From Klebsiella oxytoca NBRC 105695 (GTDB taxonomy: Bacteria; Pseudomonadota; Gammaproteobacteria; Enterobacterales; Enterobacteriaceae), in NCBI RefSeq assembly GCF_001598695.1, contig NZ_BCZK01000015.1:1-64000 (forward strand): DNA of 64,000 nucleotides, in the 5' to 3' direction. This document shows positions 1 to 10,068 of this stretch, piece after piece (within the stretch, counting starts at the first letter, position 1; every line of letters starts with the position of its first letter). The position numbers and the translations under genes were made by a program. A model generated the notes under the pieces. It was given only the letters and a program-made list of their open reading frames with translations, was not told the DNA's origin and did no database searches.

Positions 1-63
1 CATCCTGATCACCCGATAAAAGATCCCTACCGTCAGTCGGAGCCTGCCCAATGTCCCCAATAA
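1..63 (+). CDS. Possible 3' end of an upstream gene (partial)
   Basis: Frame 1 is open from the window edge to a TAA at 61-63 and encodes about 20 residues rich in Pro, Asp and Gln. It overlaps the ATG of the next gene by 13 bases, an overlap common in T6SS effector operons. The stretch is too short to identify. It may be the tail of a VgrG-, PAAR- or adaptor-type gene, or simply chance. Confidence 0.25.
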   Translation, partial: HPDHPIKDPYRQSEPAQCPQ

Positions 64-2645
64 CCGAATCTTTTAAGAAACATTTTGGCAATCATCAGCT
101 TACCACTACGGGCGATCCGTGCTGGGTTCCTCCCGCTTTTCCGAAAGAGGGCCGGTTGCTTTTAAGCCAGCGGCAGGTCAACGCCAATATAATCAAAATC
201 GACAGGGAGGAGGCATTATTTCGCCAGGAGTCCCGCCGGCAAAAAAGCAGCCCCTGCTGTAAGAGCCTGCATATCAGCCTGTTTTTTGACGGTACCAATA
301 ATAATGCGCTAAAAGATACCGCCTGCATGCCGCCGCACCCGTCGAACGTGGCAAAACTATACCGTGCCTGCGCGCCTGATGATCTCATGGCAAATGAGCG
401 TGGATTTTACGCCTTCTATATTCCCGGCGTTGGTACGCCTTTTCCGCAGATTGGTACCTATGACTATTATTCGTCGGGACTGCAGTTTGCTGTCGGCGGC
501 GAGGACCGTATCAACTGGGGGATGGTGCAGCTTTGTAATGCCCTGAACCATACCGTGACAAAAAATTTCCTCGGCAACGGCATAATGAAAAGGGCGGTTC
601 AGGCGATGAACAGCTCCAGCACTTCGGCGGCTGTGGAACTGGGGTTATTCGCTGGCAGCGCGGCGATGTCTTACAACCGTGAAAAAGTAAACCAGGCCTA
701 TCTGGACTCGCGGAAGACAATGCCTGGTCAGATGCGGATGCGGCTGCGTATGTTTGAACAACTCTTAAGGCTGGTGCAGGAAAAATTCGTGCGCGCGCAG
801 TGCAAGACGGCAGCGATAAAGCTGTTTGTGTACGGTTTTTCCCGCGGCGCGGCAGAAGCCCGCGCTTTTGTCAGCTGGCTGGATGAAGCGCTGGCCGAAG
901 GACTACTCGGTTTCCCGGCAGGAACGCTGCTCGGCGTGAAGGTTTCGGTGGAATTTTTAGGCCTCTTTGATACCGTGCCGGCAGTGGGAATTGCCAATGT
1001 GGTTCCGGGCTTTACCGGTCACAACGGCTGGGCGGAGCAGACGCAGCCGCTGACGCAGTCAGGGTTAATCAAGCGCTGCTATCATCTGGTGGCTGCTCAC
1101 GAGCAGCGTCAGGCATTTTCGCTGGACTCCATCCGTACCGCCGCTGGCAGCTATTTATCCCAGACTCAGGAAGTGGTCTACCCCGGTATGCACTCCGACG
1201 TTGGCGGGGGATACCCCTGTGGGGATCAGGGCAAGGGCCGGGGCGGTGCGGGCGATCTGTTATCGCAAATTACTCTGCATGATATGTATGCTGCCGCGAT
1301 GGATGCCGGGGCGCCGCTGTCGTTTCATCCTGATGTTTTTGCCCTGTTGCACCCGGATTTCAGGCAAATGTATATCTTTCGGGAAATGAGTTTTGCTTCA
1401 GTTGGGGAATTTGATTTTTATCCCGGACTGGTAGACACCTTTAACAACTGGCGATCGACCCTCTCCCTTGACAATCAGCAGGAGGATCCGCTGTCTGACG
1501 ATGCTATCTACGCGCCGTTTCGTTTTGAGTCAGTCTGTCTGGAAGAGATGCTGGAAGCGGAAATGATCTGGATGACCGGCTGGCGTATCGCACGTTTTGC
1601 TTCACCCAGGACATCGCCAATAAATCTCACGTCGCAGCCCTTCTTCCAGCATGCGGCCCAGCACCCGGAGATTACCGCCCAGCCGTATGCGGCAGGGTTC
1701 AGCCAACAGGCGCAGCGCGCCCTTGCCCGTGAGTGGTCGCTTTTGCAATGCAAAGCTGAGGCGATAGCGCAGGCGCGTAATAAAGAGGCGTCCAGACACA
1801 GGGGCGATGAAAATTGGTTCCCTGGCCCGGAGCTTGTTGGGCAACCGTTGTTCGATGCCAACAACGCCCGCGGTCAGCTTTGGGAAGCCGCCACCGAGTT
1901 TGCGGCGGACTACATGCGTAAAGCTCGCCCCCAGGCGCTGTTTAAACCGGCGATGAAGCAGAAAGCGCAGGGGGCGATCGATTCGGCCACCTGCACTATT
2001 GCCGCAAGTGCCGAAACCGGCTTTTCATGGGAGATAAGCACGACGGCGGCAAATCTACAGATACTGGATCCACTGCTCGCCCAGGCGGCCTACTTTTATA
2101 CCCATCAGAATGAAGCCTATGAATATCTGCGATTTAAGCAGGCGGGCGAGTACAGATTCCGTCAGCATATTGAGCCGTGCCTGTTGAAACGAGAGCAGAA
2201 CGATAAAATCAGCGGGCTGATCACTCTGTATGATAACTATATCCATGATTCCCGGGCCTGGTTTATGCACTCGGAAAGCGGCGTCAGAGAGCCTTTTGGC
2301 AGCTACTTTTTATCCAGAATGATCTATTTTGGCGATAAGTGGAGCAAGGCCGTCCAGCTGCGCTTTGATGGGCAAACGATGTCAGGTATTAGCGAGGCGC
2401 TGCAGGATAAGGCCATTTTTGCTCATGTGCCAACCTACGGTGTAAAGGTCTTTAACCGTGATACCGGGCAAGAAATTCCCGTTGACGAAAGCAGTCTGCC
2501 AGCGCCCACGCATGAGTTTATCGCGCAGCTTAAACCCCTGGTTAAACAGCGCCAGCAGGCAACGGAAACGGCCAGGCGCGAGCGCATCGCAAATGCGCTC
2601 AACGCCTTATGGGACTCCGAAATACTCCATTCACCTCAGGTGTAA
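51..2645 (+). CDS. Tle1-like T6SS phospholipase effector (DUF2235)
   Basis: This 864-residue protein looks like a type VI secretion lipase effector of the Tle1/DUF2235 alpha/beta-hydrolase family, which attacks membrane phospholipids of rival cells. Family blocks visible are FDGTNNN near residue 80, the nucleophile elbow GFSRG with Ser264, FDTVPAVG, a HLVAAHEQR block, and HSDVGGGYP with Asp383. No signal peptide is present, as expected for a T6SS cargo. The C-terminal half (after about residue 480) is less conserved and probably anchors to membrane or to VgrG. No intact immunity gene follows directly; a partner could lie upstream of the window. Function is inferred from motifs only. Confidence 0.8.
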   Translation: MSPITESFKKHFGNHQLTTTGDPCWVPPAFPKEGRLLLSQRQVNANIIKIDREEALFRQESRRQKSSPCCKSLHISLFFDGTNNNALKDTACMPPHPSNVAKLYRACAPDDLMANERGFYAFYIPGVGTPFPQIGTYDYYSSGLQFAVGGEDRINWGMVQLCNALNHTVTKNFLGNGIMKRAVQAMNSSSTSAAVELGLFAGSAAMSYNREKVNQAYLDSRKTMPGQMRMRLRMFEQLLRLVQEKFVRAQCKTAAIKLFVYGFSRGAAEARAFVSWLDEALAEGLLGFPAGTLLGVKVSVEFLGLFDTVPAVGIANVVPGFTGHNGWAEQTQPLTQSGLIKRCYHLVAAHEQRQAFSLDSIRTAAGSYLSQTQEVVYPGMHSDVGGGYPCGDQGKGRGGAGDLLSQITLHDMYAAAMDAGAPLSFHPDVFALLHPDFRQMYIFREMSFASVGEFDFYPGLVDTFNNWRSTLSLDNQQEDPLSDDAIYAPFRFESVCLEEMLEAEMIWMTGWRIARFASPRTSPINLTSQPFFQHAAQHPEITAQPYAAGFSQQAQRALAREWSLLQCKAEAIAQARNKEASRHRGDENWFPGPELVGQPLFDANNARGQLWEAATEFAADYMRKARPQALFKPAMKQKAQGAIDSATCTIAASAETGFSWEISTTAANLQILDPLLAQAAYFYTHQNEAYEYLRFKQAGEYRFRQHIEPCLLKREQNDKISGLITLYDNYIHDSRAWFMHSESGVREPFGSYFLSRMIYFGDKWSKAVQLRFDGQTMSGISEALQDKAIFAHVPTYGVKVFNRDTGQEIPVDESSLPAPTHEFIAQLKPLVKQRQQATETARRERIANALNALWDSEILHSPQV

Positions 2646-2796
2646 TTTGACAGAGGTGAGAGGTCAGTGGTGGCGTATTTGTTATCTGAACAGGTTCGGG
2701 GCAGCGTTTTTTCAGCTCCCCAGATATAGACCTGGCTGTCGGCGATGGAGCGCATGCTGACAGCCAGTAGCAGGAACAACGGTATTAAAGCATCAT
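2636..2796 (-). pseudogene. Frameshifted small secreted-protein gene
   Basis: On the minus strand, just after iap, an AAGGA ribosome-binding site precedes ATG ATG at 2796-2791, but that frame stops after three codons. One frame away, the sequence reads as a convincing signal peptide (LIPLFLLLAVS) followed by a short polar stretch with VYIWGAEKTLPRTCSDNKY, ending in TGA at 2638-2636. A single missing base after the start codons would explain this. Alternatively, translation could begin at TTG 2779. It overlaps the 3' end of the Tle1-like gene tail to tail. The family is not recognised. Confidence 0.4.
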
Positions 2797-2831
2797 GGCG
2801 ACAGTCCTTGTTGCCGCATTTTATCGTTAGT

Positions 2832-3887
2832 CTATTTTGAGGCGGGTCTCTTCTCCGCCTTCGCCAGCTCTTTCACCAGCGGCAGCATAACCCTCATCAC
2901 ATCGCGGCTGCGCTGAGCAATACGGCCCGGCAGGGCTTTATCAATATACTGCTGGTTATCCAGCTGAACGTTGTGCCAGCTGGTACCGTCCGGGAACGAA
3001 CGAGATTTGGCGCGCTGCTGGTAGCCATCTTTGCGTCCCAGAGACCAGTTGGTGGCTTCGACGGTTAATACCGGGATCCCGGCTTCGTCAAATACGCTGG
3101 CATCATTACAGCAGCCGGTCCCTTTTGGATAGTCAGGATTCAGGCCAGGATTGCTGGCGGCGCTAATACCTTTACTACGAGCGATAGCCAGCGCCCGGTC
3201 GCGGGTGAGCTTGCGCACCGAGGATGGCGTGCTGCGGCCGCTATTAAAATAGAGCTTATCGCCCACCACCAGATTATCGAGGTTAATGACCAATAGGGTA
3301 TTTTTCTTCTCCGCGTCGCTCATACGCTTAAGCATATTCTGCGCACCCAGACGACCCTCTTCTTCACCGCTGGTGGCGACGAAGCGAATACCATAACGCG
3401 TAGGGATATTCTTTAACTGCTCAGCAAGTTCCAGCATGACCCCCAGACCGAGGGCGTTATCATCGATGCCCTGCAGCGTCAGGCCGCCGAGGTTATTTTC
3501 TATGTCGGCATCGGTCTGCGGCGCGTAGGTATCTAGATGGGCCATGATGATGATTTGCTGGCGATCTTTCCCCTCATGCGCGGCGATAACCGTGCTGCCG
3601 GTGACGTTTTGCCAGTTTTTGCGATTATCGTTGTTGGTGTAAATGTATCGGGTATTAAAACTGCGAATATCGCTCTCGTAGCCCATTTGCGTGAACTGCT
3701 GACGCAAATAATCAGCCGACAGCATCTCGGCGGGCGAACCGGTCATTCTTCCGGGAAAAAAGGTAGCGATGTGACGAGCCTGAGCATTGGTGGTGTCGCC
3801 CAGAGCGCTTATTGCCGGGGCGGCGGTGAAGACAAAACCTGCGCTCAACGCCAGGGGAAGCAGGCGACGGCACAATGCGGAAAACAT
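2832..3887 (-). CDS. iap: Alkaline phosphatase isozyme conversion aminopeptidase Iap
   Basis: This is a periplasmic M28-family zinc aminopeptidase that in E. coli trims N-terminal arginine from alkaline phosphatase subunits. It has a signal peptide (LPLALSAGFVFTAAPAISA) and M28 metal-site blocks: MAHLDTY, GIDDNALG, ATSGEEEG, and a later NDASVFDEAG block. I start at ATG 3887 rather than 3905 because AAAGGA lies just upstream and the signal peptide then begins at once. The mature length (351 aa total) fits the family. In E. coli iap sits between cysDNC and a CRISPR array; here no CRISPR repeats are visible and a T6SS-type gene lies on that side. Confidence 0.93.
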   Translation of the reverse strand: MFSALCRRLLPLALSAGFVFTAAPAISALGDTTNAQARHIATFFPGRMTGSPAEMLSADYLRQQFTQMGYESDIRSFNTRYIYTNNDNRKNWQNVTGSTVIAAHEGKDRQQIIIMAHLDTYAPQTDADIENNLGGLTLQGIDDNALGLGVMLELAEQLKNIPTRYGIRFVATSGEEEGRLGAQNMLKRMSDAEKKNTLLVINLDNLVVGDKLYFNSGRSTPSSVRKLTRDRALAIARSKGISAASNPGLNPDYPKGTGCCNDASVFDEAGIPVLTVEATNWSLGRKDGYQQRAKSRSFPDGTSWHNVQLDNQQYIDKALPGRIAQRSRDVMRVMLPLVKELAKAEKRPASK

Positions 3888-4061
3888 AGGGGGGTCCTTT
3901 AGCACTTAAAACAATTTCACCCGCGTAGTATGAAACTGTGATCGGGGTTAAACAATTTCAATCGCTCTTAAATGGTGGAAAAACCGCGTGTTAAGCACTT
4001 TTTGATATTAGCTTTTCCAGGCCGTTATTCTTTTGAGTCACAACTCATTCCATTTCGTAAT

Positions 4062-4090
4062 TTCATTTGCTCTAAACCGCACCCTATAGT
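4062..4090 (+). promoter_or_regulatory. Candidate cysG-cysDNC promoter
   Basis: In the divergent gap between iap and cysG, TATAGT at 4085-4090 is a good -10 hexamer. The -35 position 17 bases upstream (TTCATT, 4062-4067) is weak, as is usual for CysB-activated cys promoters. The AT-rich stretch 3950-4060 upstream could hold CysB sites. This assignment is inferred from spacing alone. Confidence 0.35.
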
Positions 4091-4125
4091 CGCTCTATTG
4101 CTGATTGTAAGAGAGTTGTTGCGCA

Positions 4126-5541
4126 GTGGAATACTTGCCGATATTTGCCGAAGTGAAAGAGAGACCCGTACTGGTGATCGGCGGCGGCGAGATTGCCGCG
4201 CGCAAGATCACCTTTCTGCTGCGTGCTGAAGCGAAGGTACAGATTGTCGCCGACGCGCTAATTCCGGAACTTGCCGGCAAGGTTGAGCGTCAGGAAATTC
4301 AGTGGCGGGCCACCGAATTTGAAGAGCAGCAGCTTGATAACGTATTCCTGGTGATTGCCGCTACCGAAGATGACGCGCTGAACCTGCGCGTTTATGCCGC
4401 GGCCAACGCGCGCTACCGGCTGGTCAACGTGGTTGATAATCAGGCGCTGTGCTCGTTTGTTTTCCCGTCAATCGTCGATCGTTCTCCGCTGCTGGTGGCT
4501 ATCTCTTCCAGCGGCAAAGCGCCGGTGCTGTCGCGAATTTTGCGCGAAAAAATCGAAGCGCTGCTGCCCACCAACCTGGGGCGGCTGGCCGAAACGGCGA
4601 GCTACTGGCGTCATCATATTAAAACCCATCTGAAAACCACTGCCGAACGCCGTCGTTTTTGGGAACGCGTGTTTACCGGCCGCTTTGCCAGCCTGATGCT
4701 GGCGGGCAATAAAGCCGAAGCGGAAAAGGCGCTGGAAGATGAGCTCCGACAGCCGGAAAAGCGGCTCGGTGAAATTATCCTCGTCGGCGCGGGGCCTGGC
4801 GATGCCGGACTGCTGACCCTGCGCGGCCTGCAGGCTATCCAGCAGGCGGATGTGGTGTTTTACGACAATCTGGTCACGCCGGAAGTCCGCGAGCTGGTGC
4901 GTCGCGACGCGGAGACAATCTGCGTGGGCAAAAGCGCCGTCGGCGTCTCCGTACCGCAGCAGGACATTAACCGCATGCTGGTAGAGGCGGCGAAAGCGGG
5001 CAATACGGTGATTCGCCTGAAAGGCGGCGACCCGTTTATTTTCGGGCGCGGCGGCGAAGAGCTGCAGGCTGCGGCTGAAGCCGGTATTCCGTTTCAGGTT
5101 GTCCCGGGCGTGACGGCAGCGGCTGGCGCCACGGCTTATGCCGGGATCCCGCTGACCCACCGCGATTACGCGCAAAGCGCAACTTTTATTACCGGGCACT
5201 TCGGTGCGGAAAACTCCCCGCTCAACTGGACTCGGCTGGCGCAAAGCGGCCAGACCCTGGCGATTTATATGGGCAGCCTGAAAGCGGCGGAAATCAGCGC
5301 TCAGCTGATCGCTAACGGTCGCGCGGGCGACACCCCGGTGGCGGTGATCTCGCGGGGTACTCGCGCTGATCAGCAAACCCGGACCGGCACATTACAACAA
5401 CTCGAAAACCTGGCGAAAGATGCCCCGATGCCCGCGCTGCTGGTAGTGGGCGAAGTGGTGCGATTACATCATCAGCTTGCCTGGTTTCAACACACCTCAT
5501 CCTCAGACGCCTTTAAGGCTTCTGTAGTAAATCTGGCTTAA
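4126..5541 (+). CDS. cysG: Sirohaem synthase CysG (second, cys-linked copy)
   Basis: This trifunctional enzyme converts uroporphyrinogen III to sirohaem, the cofactor of sulfite and nitrite reductases. Residues 1-145 form the dehydrogenase/ferrochelatase module, with [11 protein letters not shown] for NAD binding, Asp104 of VNVVDNQ, and Ser128, the residue phosphorylated in Salmonella CysG. The C-terminal half, from about residue 216, is the SAM methyltransferase ([26 protein letters not shown]). Translation starts at GTG (MEYLPIF). It lies 9 bases before cysD, forming a sulfate-assimilation operon. In E. coli the only cysG is beside nirBD; Klebsiella-type genomes carry an extra cysG here. 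Confidence 0.93.
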   Translation: MEYLPIFAEVKERPVLVIGGGEIAARKITFLLRAEAKVQIVADALIPELAGKVERQEIQWRATEFEEQQLDNVFLVIAATEDDALNLRVYAAANARYRLVNVVDNQALCSFVFPSIVDRSPLLVAISSSGKAPVLSRILREKIEALLPTNLGRLAETASYWRHHIKTHLKTTAERRRFWERVFTGRFASLMLAGNKAEAEKALEDELRQPEKRLGEIILVGAGPGDAGLLTLRGLQAIQQADVVFYDNLVTPEVRELVRRDAETICVGKSAVGVSVPQQDINRMLVEAAKAGNTVIRLKGGDPFIFGRGGEELQAAAEAGIPFQVVPGVTAAAGATAYAGIPLTHRDYAQSATFITGHFGAENSPLNWTRLAQSGQTLAIYMGSLKAAEISAQLIANGRAGDTPVAVISRGTRADQQTRTGTLQQLENLAKDAPMPALLVVGEVVRLHHQLAWFQHTSSSDAFKASVVNLA

Positions 5542-5550
5542 GGAACGGTT

Positions 5551-6459
5551 ATGGACCAAAAACGACTTACTCACCTGCGGCAACTGGAGGCGGAAAGCAT
5601 CCATATTATTCGTGAGGTGGCCGCCGAATTCTCTAACCCGGTGATGATGTACTCCATCGGTAAAGACTCCAGCGTAATGCTGCATCTGGCGCGTAAAGCG
5701 TTTTATCCAGGAACTCTGCCGTTCCCGCTGCTGCACGTTGATACCGGCTGGAAATTCCGCGAAATGTATGAGTTCCGCGACCGTACCGCTAAAGCCTACG
5801 GCTGCGAACTGCTGGTGCATAAAAATCCGGAAGGGGTGGCGATGGGGATTAACCCGTTCGTTCACGGCAGCGCCAAACATACCGATATCATGAAAACCGA
5901 AGGCCTTAAGCAGGCGCTGAACAAATACGGCTTCGATGCCGCGTTCGGCGGCGCGCGTCGCGATGAAGAGAAATCTCGCGCCAAGGAGCGTATTTACTCC
6001 TTCCGCGACCGCTTCCATCGCTGGGACCCAAAAAACCAGCGCCCGGAACTGTGGCACAACTATAACGGCCAGATTAACAAAGGTGAAAGCATCCGCGTGT
6101 TCCCGCTCTCCAACTGGACCGAGCTGGATATCTGGCAGTACATCTATCTGGAAAATATTGAAATTGTTCCGCTGTACCTGGCGGCAGAGCGTCCGGTGCT
6201 GGAGCGCGACGGGATGCTGATGATGATCGATGACGATCGCATTAATCTGCAGCCCGGCGAGATGATCAAAAAACAGATGGTGCGCTTCCGTACCCTTGGC
6301 TGCTGGCCGCTGACCGGCGCGGTGGAGTCCAATGCGCAAACGCTGCCGGAGATCATCGAAGAGATGCTGGTGTCGACCACCAGCGAACGACAGGGGCGCG
6401 TGATTGACCGCGACCAGGCAGGCTCCATGGAGCTGAAGAAACGTCAGGGTTATTTCTAA
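5551..6459 (+). CDS. cysD: Sulfate adenylyltransferase small subunit CysD
   Basis: CysD catalyses formation of adenosine 5'-phosphosulfate from ATP and sulfate and works as a heterodimer with the GTPase CysN. The 302-residue protein matches E. coli CysD in length. It carries the ATP pyrophosphatase P-loop [13 protein letters not shown] near residue 33 and the [16 protein letters not shown] and [11 protein letters not shown] blocks. It is cytosolic. It is followed 9 bases later by cysN and probably co-transcribed with cysG, cysN and cysC under CysB control. Confidence 0.97.
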   Translation: MDQKRLTHLRQLEAESIHIIREVAAEFSNPVMMYSIGKDSSVMLHLARKAFYPGTLPFPLLHVDTGWKFREMYEFRDRTAKAYGCELLVHKNPEGVAMGINPFVHGSAKHTDIMKTEGLKQALNKYGFDAAFGGARRDEEKSRAKERIYSFRDRFHRWDPKNQRPELWHNYNGQINKGESIRVFPLSNWTELDIWQYIYLENIEIVPLYLAAERPVLERDGMLMMIDDDRINLQPGEMIKKQMVRFRTLGCWPLTGAVESNAQTLPEIIEEMLVSTTSERQGRVIDRDQAGSMELKKRQGYF

Positions 6460-6468
6460 GGAGCCGCC

Positions 6469-7896
6469 ATGAACACTACGATTGCACAACAAATTGCTGA
6501 TGAAGGCGGCGTAGAAGCCTATCTGCACGCCCAGCAGCACAAAAGCCTGCTGCGCTTTCTGACCTGCGGCAGCGTTGATGACGGTAAAAGCACGCTGATT
6601 GGTCGATTGCTGCACGATACCCGACAGATTTACGAAGATCAGCTCTCATCTCTGCATAATGACAGCAAACGTCACGGTACGCAGGGCGAAAAATTGGATC
6701 TGGCGCTGCTGGTGGATGGCCTGCAGGCCGAGCGCGAGCAGGGCATCACCATCGACGTCGCCTATCGCTATTTCTCTACCGAGAAGCGCAAGTTTATTAT
6801 CGCCGATACGCCGGGGCACGAGCAGTACACCCGTAATATGGCGACCGGTGCATCAACCTGCGAACTGGCGATCCTGCTGATCGACGCCCGCAAAGGCGTG
6901 CTCGATCAAACCCGTCGTCACAGCTTTATTTCGACACTGCTGGGGATCAAACACCTGGTGGTGGCGGTGAACAAAATGGATCTCGTCGAGTTTAGCGAAG
7001 AGACTTTCAACACCATCCGCGAAGCGTATCTGACCTTTGCGGAGCAGCTGCCTGGCGATCTCGACATTCGCTTTGTTCCGCTTTCTGCCCTGGAAGGGGA
7101 CAACGTCGCCAGCCAGAGTGAGAAAATGCCGTGGTACAGCGGTCCGACGCTGCTGGAAGTGCTGGAAACCGTTGAGATTCAGCGCGTGGTGGAAAGCCAG
7201 CCGCTGCGCTTCCCGGTACAGTACGTTAACCGCCCGAACCTCGACTTCCGCGGATTTTCCGGGACGGTGGCCTCCGGTAGCGTGAGGGTAGGGCAGCGTC
7301 TTAAGGTGCTCCCGTCCGGAGTGGAATCCACCGTTGCGCGCATCGTCACCTTCGACGGCGATCTGCCAGAAGCGGCGGCCGGGGAAGCGATCACCCTCGT
7401 GCTGAAGGATGAAATTGATATCAGCCGTGGCGATCTGCTGGTCGATGCGGCAGTTTCTCTGCCCGCAGTACAAAGCGCCAGCATTGATGTTGTATGGATG
7501 GCGGAGCAGGCGCTGACCCCGGGCCAAAGCTACGACATTAAAATCGCCGGTAAGAAAACTCGCGCCCGCGTTGATAGCGTTCGCTACCAGGTGGATATCA
7601 ACAACCTGACCCAGCGCGAAGTGGAAACGCTGCCCCTGAACGGCATCGGGCTGATCGATCTCACTTTTGACGAGCCGCTGGTGCTGGATAAATACCAGGA
7701 TAACCCGGTTACCGGGGGCCTGATCTTTATCGACCGTTTGACCAACGTCACCGTTGGCGCAGGTATGGTTCATGAACCCCATGAACGGGTTCAGGCGAGC
7801 GCTTCACAGTGCAGCGCGTTTGAGCTTGAGCTGAACCAGCTTATTCGCAAGCACTTCCCGCACTGGGACGCTCGCGACCTGCTGGGAGGCAAGTAA
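6469..7896 (+). CDS. cysN: Sulfate adenylyltransferase GTPase subunit CysN
   Basis: CysN is the EF-Tu-like GTPase that couples GTP hydrolysis to the unfavourable CysD adenylyl transfer reaction. The motifs [14 protein letters not shown] (G1), [11 protein letters not shown] (G3) and NKMDLV (G4) are present in the first 170 residues, followed by beta-barrel domains 2 and 3. The length (475 aa) is normal. The TAA stop shares a base with the cysC start (TAATG), which suggests translational coupling. Confidence 0.97.
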   Translation: MNTTIAQQIADEGGVEAYLHAQQHKSLLRFLTCGSVDDGKSTLIGRLLHDTRQIYEDQLSSLHNDSKRHGTQGEKLDLALLVDGLQAEREQGITIDVAYRYFSTEKRKFIIADTPGHEQYTRNMATGASTCELAILLIDARKGVLDQTRRHSFISTLLGIKHLVVAVNKMDLVEFSEETFNTIREAYLTFAEQLPGDLDIRFVPLSALEGDNVASQSEKMPWYSGPTLLEVLETVEIQRVVESQPLRFPVQYVNRPNLDFRGFSGTVASGSVRVGQRLKVLPSGVESTVARIVTFDGDLPEAAAGEAITLVLKDEIDISRGDLLVDAAVSLPAVQSASIDVVWMAEQALTPGQSYDIKIAGKKTRARVDSVRYQVDINNLTQREVETLPLNGIGLIDLTFDEPLVLDKYQDNPVTGGLIFIDRLTNVTVGAGMVHEPHERVQASASQCSAFELELNQLIRKHFPHWDARDLLGGK

Positions 7897-8501
7897 TGGC
7901 CCGACATGACGAAAACGTCGTCTGGCATGACCATAAGGTAACACGTAAAGATCGAGAAGCGCTGCATGGGCATAAAGGCGCAGTGGTCTGGTTTACGGGA
8001 CTTTCCGGTTCGGGAAAATCAACCATTGCCGGCGCGCTGGAAGAGGAGCTGCATCGGCTCGGCGTGAGCACCTGGTTACTGGATGGCGATAATGTGCGTC
8101 ACGGCCTGTGCAGCGATCTTGGCTTCAGCGACGACGACCGCAAAGAAAACATTCGCCGCGTGGGGGAAGTGGCGAAGCTGATGGTCGATGCCGGGCTGGT
8201 TGTATTGACGGCGTTTATATCTCCGCATCGCGCAGAGCGACAAATGGTGCGCGAACGTATAGGGGAAGGGCGCTTTATCGAAGTATTTGTCGATACGCCG
8301 TTAGCGATCTGCGAAGCGCGGGATCCGAAGGGCCTGTACAAGAAGGCGCGGGCCGGGGAATTGCGCAACTTTACCGGGATCGATTCAGTGTATGAATCCC
8401 CGGAGAGGGCAGAAATTCACCTCGACGGTGAACAATTGGTAACAAATTTGGTGCACCAACTATTAGACCTGCTACGACAGAGCGATATTATCAGATCCTG
8501 A
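7896..8501 (+). CDS. cysC: Adenylylsulfate kinase CysC
   Basis: CysC phosphorylates APS to PAPS, the second step of sulfate activation, in the cytosol. The 201-residue protein has the P-loop [14 protein letters not shown], the [19 protein letters not shown]-binding block, and the [24 protein letters not shown] block. Its ATG overlaps the cysN stop. It closes the cysG-cysD-cysN-cysC operon; ygbE begins about 50 bases later and may be read through from it. Confidence 0.97.
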   Translation: MARHDENVVWHDHKVTRKDREALHGHKGAVVWFTGLSGSGKSTIAGALEEELHRLGVSTWLLDGDNVRHGLCSDLGFSDDDRKENIRRVGEVAKLMVDAGLVVLTAFISPHRAERQMVRERIGEGRFIEVFVDTPLAICEARDPKGLYKKARAGELRNFTGIDSVYESPERAEIHLDGEQLVTNLVHQLLDLLRQSDIIRS

Positions 8502-8554
8502 AACGGCGGCGGTATCAGCGAATGATGCCGGTCGCCAGGTCAACAGGATTCGAT

Positions 8555-8881
8555 ATGCGCAATACCCAGAACCTCAGTATTATTCGTTCAGAACCGCCGC
8601 CGGCCGCCAGCGACGAGACCACGTGGTCTCTGTCGGGGGCGGCCGTGGGCTTTATTTCATGGCTGCTGGCGCTGGGTATTCCCTTCCTGATCTATGGCAG
8701 TAACACGCTATTTTTTCTCCTCTACACCTGGCCGTTCTTCCTGGCGCTGATGCCGGTTGCCGTTGTGGTTGGCATTGCGCTGCATTCGCTGCTGGACGGC
8801 AAACTTCAGTACAGCGTCTGCGCGACGATTCTGACCGTCGGGCTGATGTTCGGTCTGCTGTTCCTCTGGCTACTGGGGTAG
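8555..8881 (+). CDS. ygbE: DUF3561 inner membrane protein YgbE
   Basis: A small membrane protein of unknown function, 108 residues, closely resembling E. coli YgbE (DUF3561). After a polar N-terminus come three hydrophobic segments: VGFISWLLALGIPFLIYG, FFLLYTWPFFLALMPVAVVVG, and the C-terminal ATILTVGLMFGLLFLWLLG. I use the ATG at 8555, with AGGA about 8 bases upstream, instead of the longer frame from 8522, because the family begins MRN. Confidence 0.88.
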   Translation: MRNTQNLSIIRSEPPPAASDETTWSLSGAAVGFISWLLALGIPFLIYGSNTLFFLLYTWPFFLALMPVAVVVGIALHSLLDGKLQYSVCATILTVGLMFGLLFLWLLG

Positions 8882-9020
8882 TCTTTTCACGAATGAATCT
8901 GGCCTGGGTATCAACGGTAAAAATGTGGTACAGTCCCCGCGTTACGCGGCGTCGTCCGCGCGCCAGAGTAGAGAACTCGGGCGAGTTATGGGATGATGAT
9001 GCCGTTTTTCAGGGGGCAGG

Positions 9021-9338
9021 ATGGGTAAACTAACGCTGCTGTTATTGGCTTTGCTGGTCTGGCTACAGTACTCGCTGTGGTTCGGCAAAAATGGTCTGCA
9101 TGACTATAGCCGGGTTAATGACGATGTCTCCGCGCAGCAGGCAACTAACGCTAAATTAAAAGCACGCAACGATCAGCTGTTCGCCGAAATTGACGATCTC
9201 AACGGCGGCCAGGAAGCTATCGAAGAGCGCGCGCGCAATGAACTCAGTATGACCCGCCCGGGCGAAACGTTTTATCGTCTGGTGCCGGATGCGTCGAAAC
9301 GCAACCAGGCCGCGGGGCAACAGCAGAATAATCGATAA
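9021..9338 (+). CDS. ftsB: Cell division protein FtsB
   Basis: FtsB is a bitopic divisome protein that forms a complex with FtsL and FtsQ and helps activate FtsWI septal peptidoglycan synthesis. The 105 residues show a one-pass N-terminal membrane segment ([19 protein letters not shown]) and a periplasmic coiled coil ([26 protein letters not shown]), then the conserved [20 protein letters not shown] block. It is followed 19 bases later by ispD, the usual enterobacterial order. Confidence 0.97.
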   Translation: MGKLTLLLLALLVWLQYSLWFGKNGLHDYSRVNDDVSAQQATNAKLKARNDQLFAEIDDLNGGQEAIEERARNELSMTRPGETFYRLVPDASKRNQAAGQQQNNR

Positions 9339-9357
9339 ACAGGCCCAGGATTACAAC

Positions 9358-10068
9358 ATGGCAGCCACTTTTCCGGGCGTTTGCGCCGTGGTGCCGGCAG
9401 CCGGTTTTGGCCGCCGCATGCAAACGGAATGCCCGAAACAATATCTCTCTATCGGTAACAAAACGATTCTCGAACACGCGGTCGCCGCGCTGTTGGCAAA
9501 CGCGCGTATACAGCGGGTGGTGATTGCCGTCAGCCCGGGAGACGAGCGCTTTAGCCAGCTGCCGTTGGCGAATCATCCTCAGATCACCGTTGTTGATGGC
9601 GGTACAGAACGTGCGGACTCCGTCCTTGCGGGCCTGAAGGCTCTTAGCGAGGCCGATTGGGTGCTGGTACACGATGCTGCGCGCCCCTGCCTGCACCAGG
9701 ACGATCTCAGCCGCCTGCTTCAACTCTGTGAGACCAGCCGAACGGGCGGCATTCTGGCCGCCCCGGTTCGCGATACCATGAAACGCGCGGAGCCGGGCAG
9801 GGCGGCTATTGCCCATACCGTCGAACGCAACGATTTATGGCATGCGCTGACGCCACAATTTTTCCCTCGCGAACTGCTTGTTGATTGCCTGACGCGGGCG
9901 CTTAATGAAGGGGCGACCATCACCGATGAAGCCTCGGCGCTGGAGTACTGCGGCTTTCATCCTGAGCTGGTCGCCGGACGAGCTGATAATATTAAAGTGA
10001 CGCGCCCGGAAGACCTGGCGCTGGCCGAATTTTACCTTACCCGTTCCCGACACCAGGAGAAGGCTTAA
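9358..10068 (+). CDS. ispD: 2-C-methyl-D-erythritol 4-phosphate cytidylyltransferase IspD
   Basis: IspD makes CDP-methylerythritol from MEP and CTP in the non-mevalonate isoprenoid pathway. The CTP-binding start [21 protein letters not shown] and the VHDAARPC block are clear. The ATG at 9358 matches the family N-terminus; the frame open from 9289 is an upstream extension inside ftsB. At 236 residues the length is standard. The stop overlaps the ispF start (TAATG), so the two sequentially linked enzymes are coupled. Confidence 0.96.
   Translation: MAATFPGVCAVVPAAGFGRRMQTECPKQYLSIGNKTILEHAVAALLANARIQRVVIAVSPGDERFSQLPLANHPQITVVDGGTERADSVLAGLKALSEADWVLVHDAARPCLHQDDLSRLLQLCETSRTGGILAAPVRDTMKRAEPGRAAIAHTVERNDLWHALTPQFFPRELLVDCLTRALNEGATITDEASALEYCGFHPELVAGRADNIKVTRPEDLALAEFYLTRSRHQEKA

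Noticed and set aside
2770-4125. CRISPR array near iap, as in E. coli
   Set aside because: No regularly spaced repeats of 28-29 bases are visible on either side of iap in this window.
4468-5376. Long antisense open frames opposite cysG (also opposite cysD at 5503-6615 and cysN at 6853-7782)
   Set aside because: They mirror the codon pattern of GC-rich real genes, have no family likeness and lack ribosome-binding sites.
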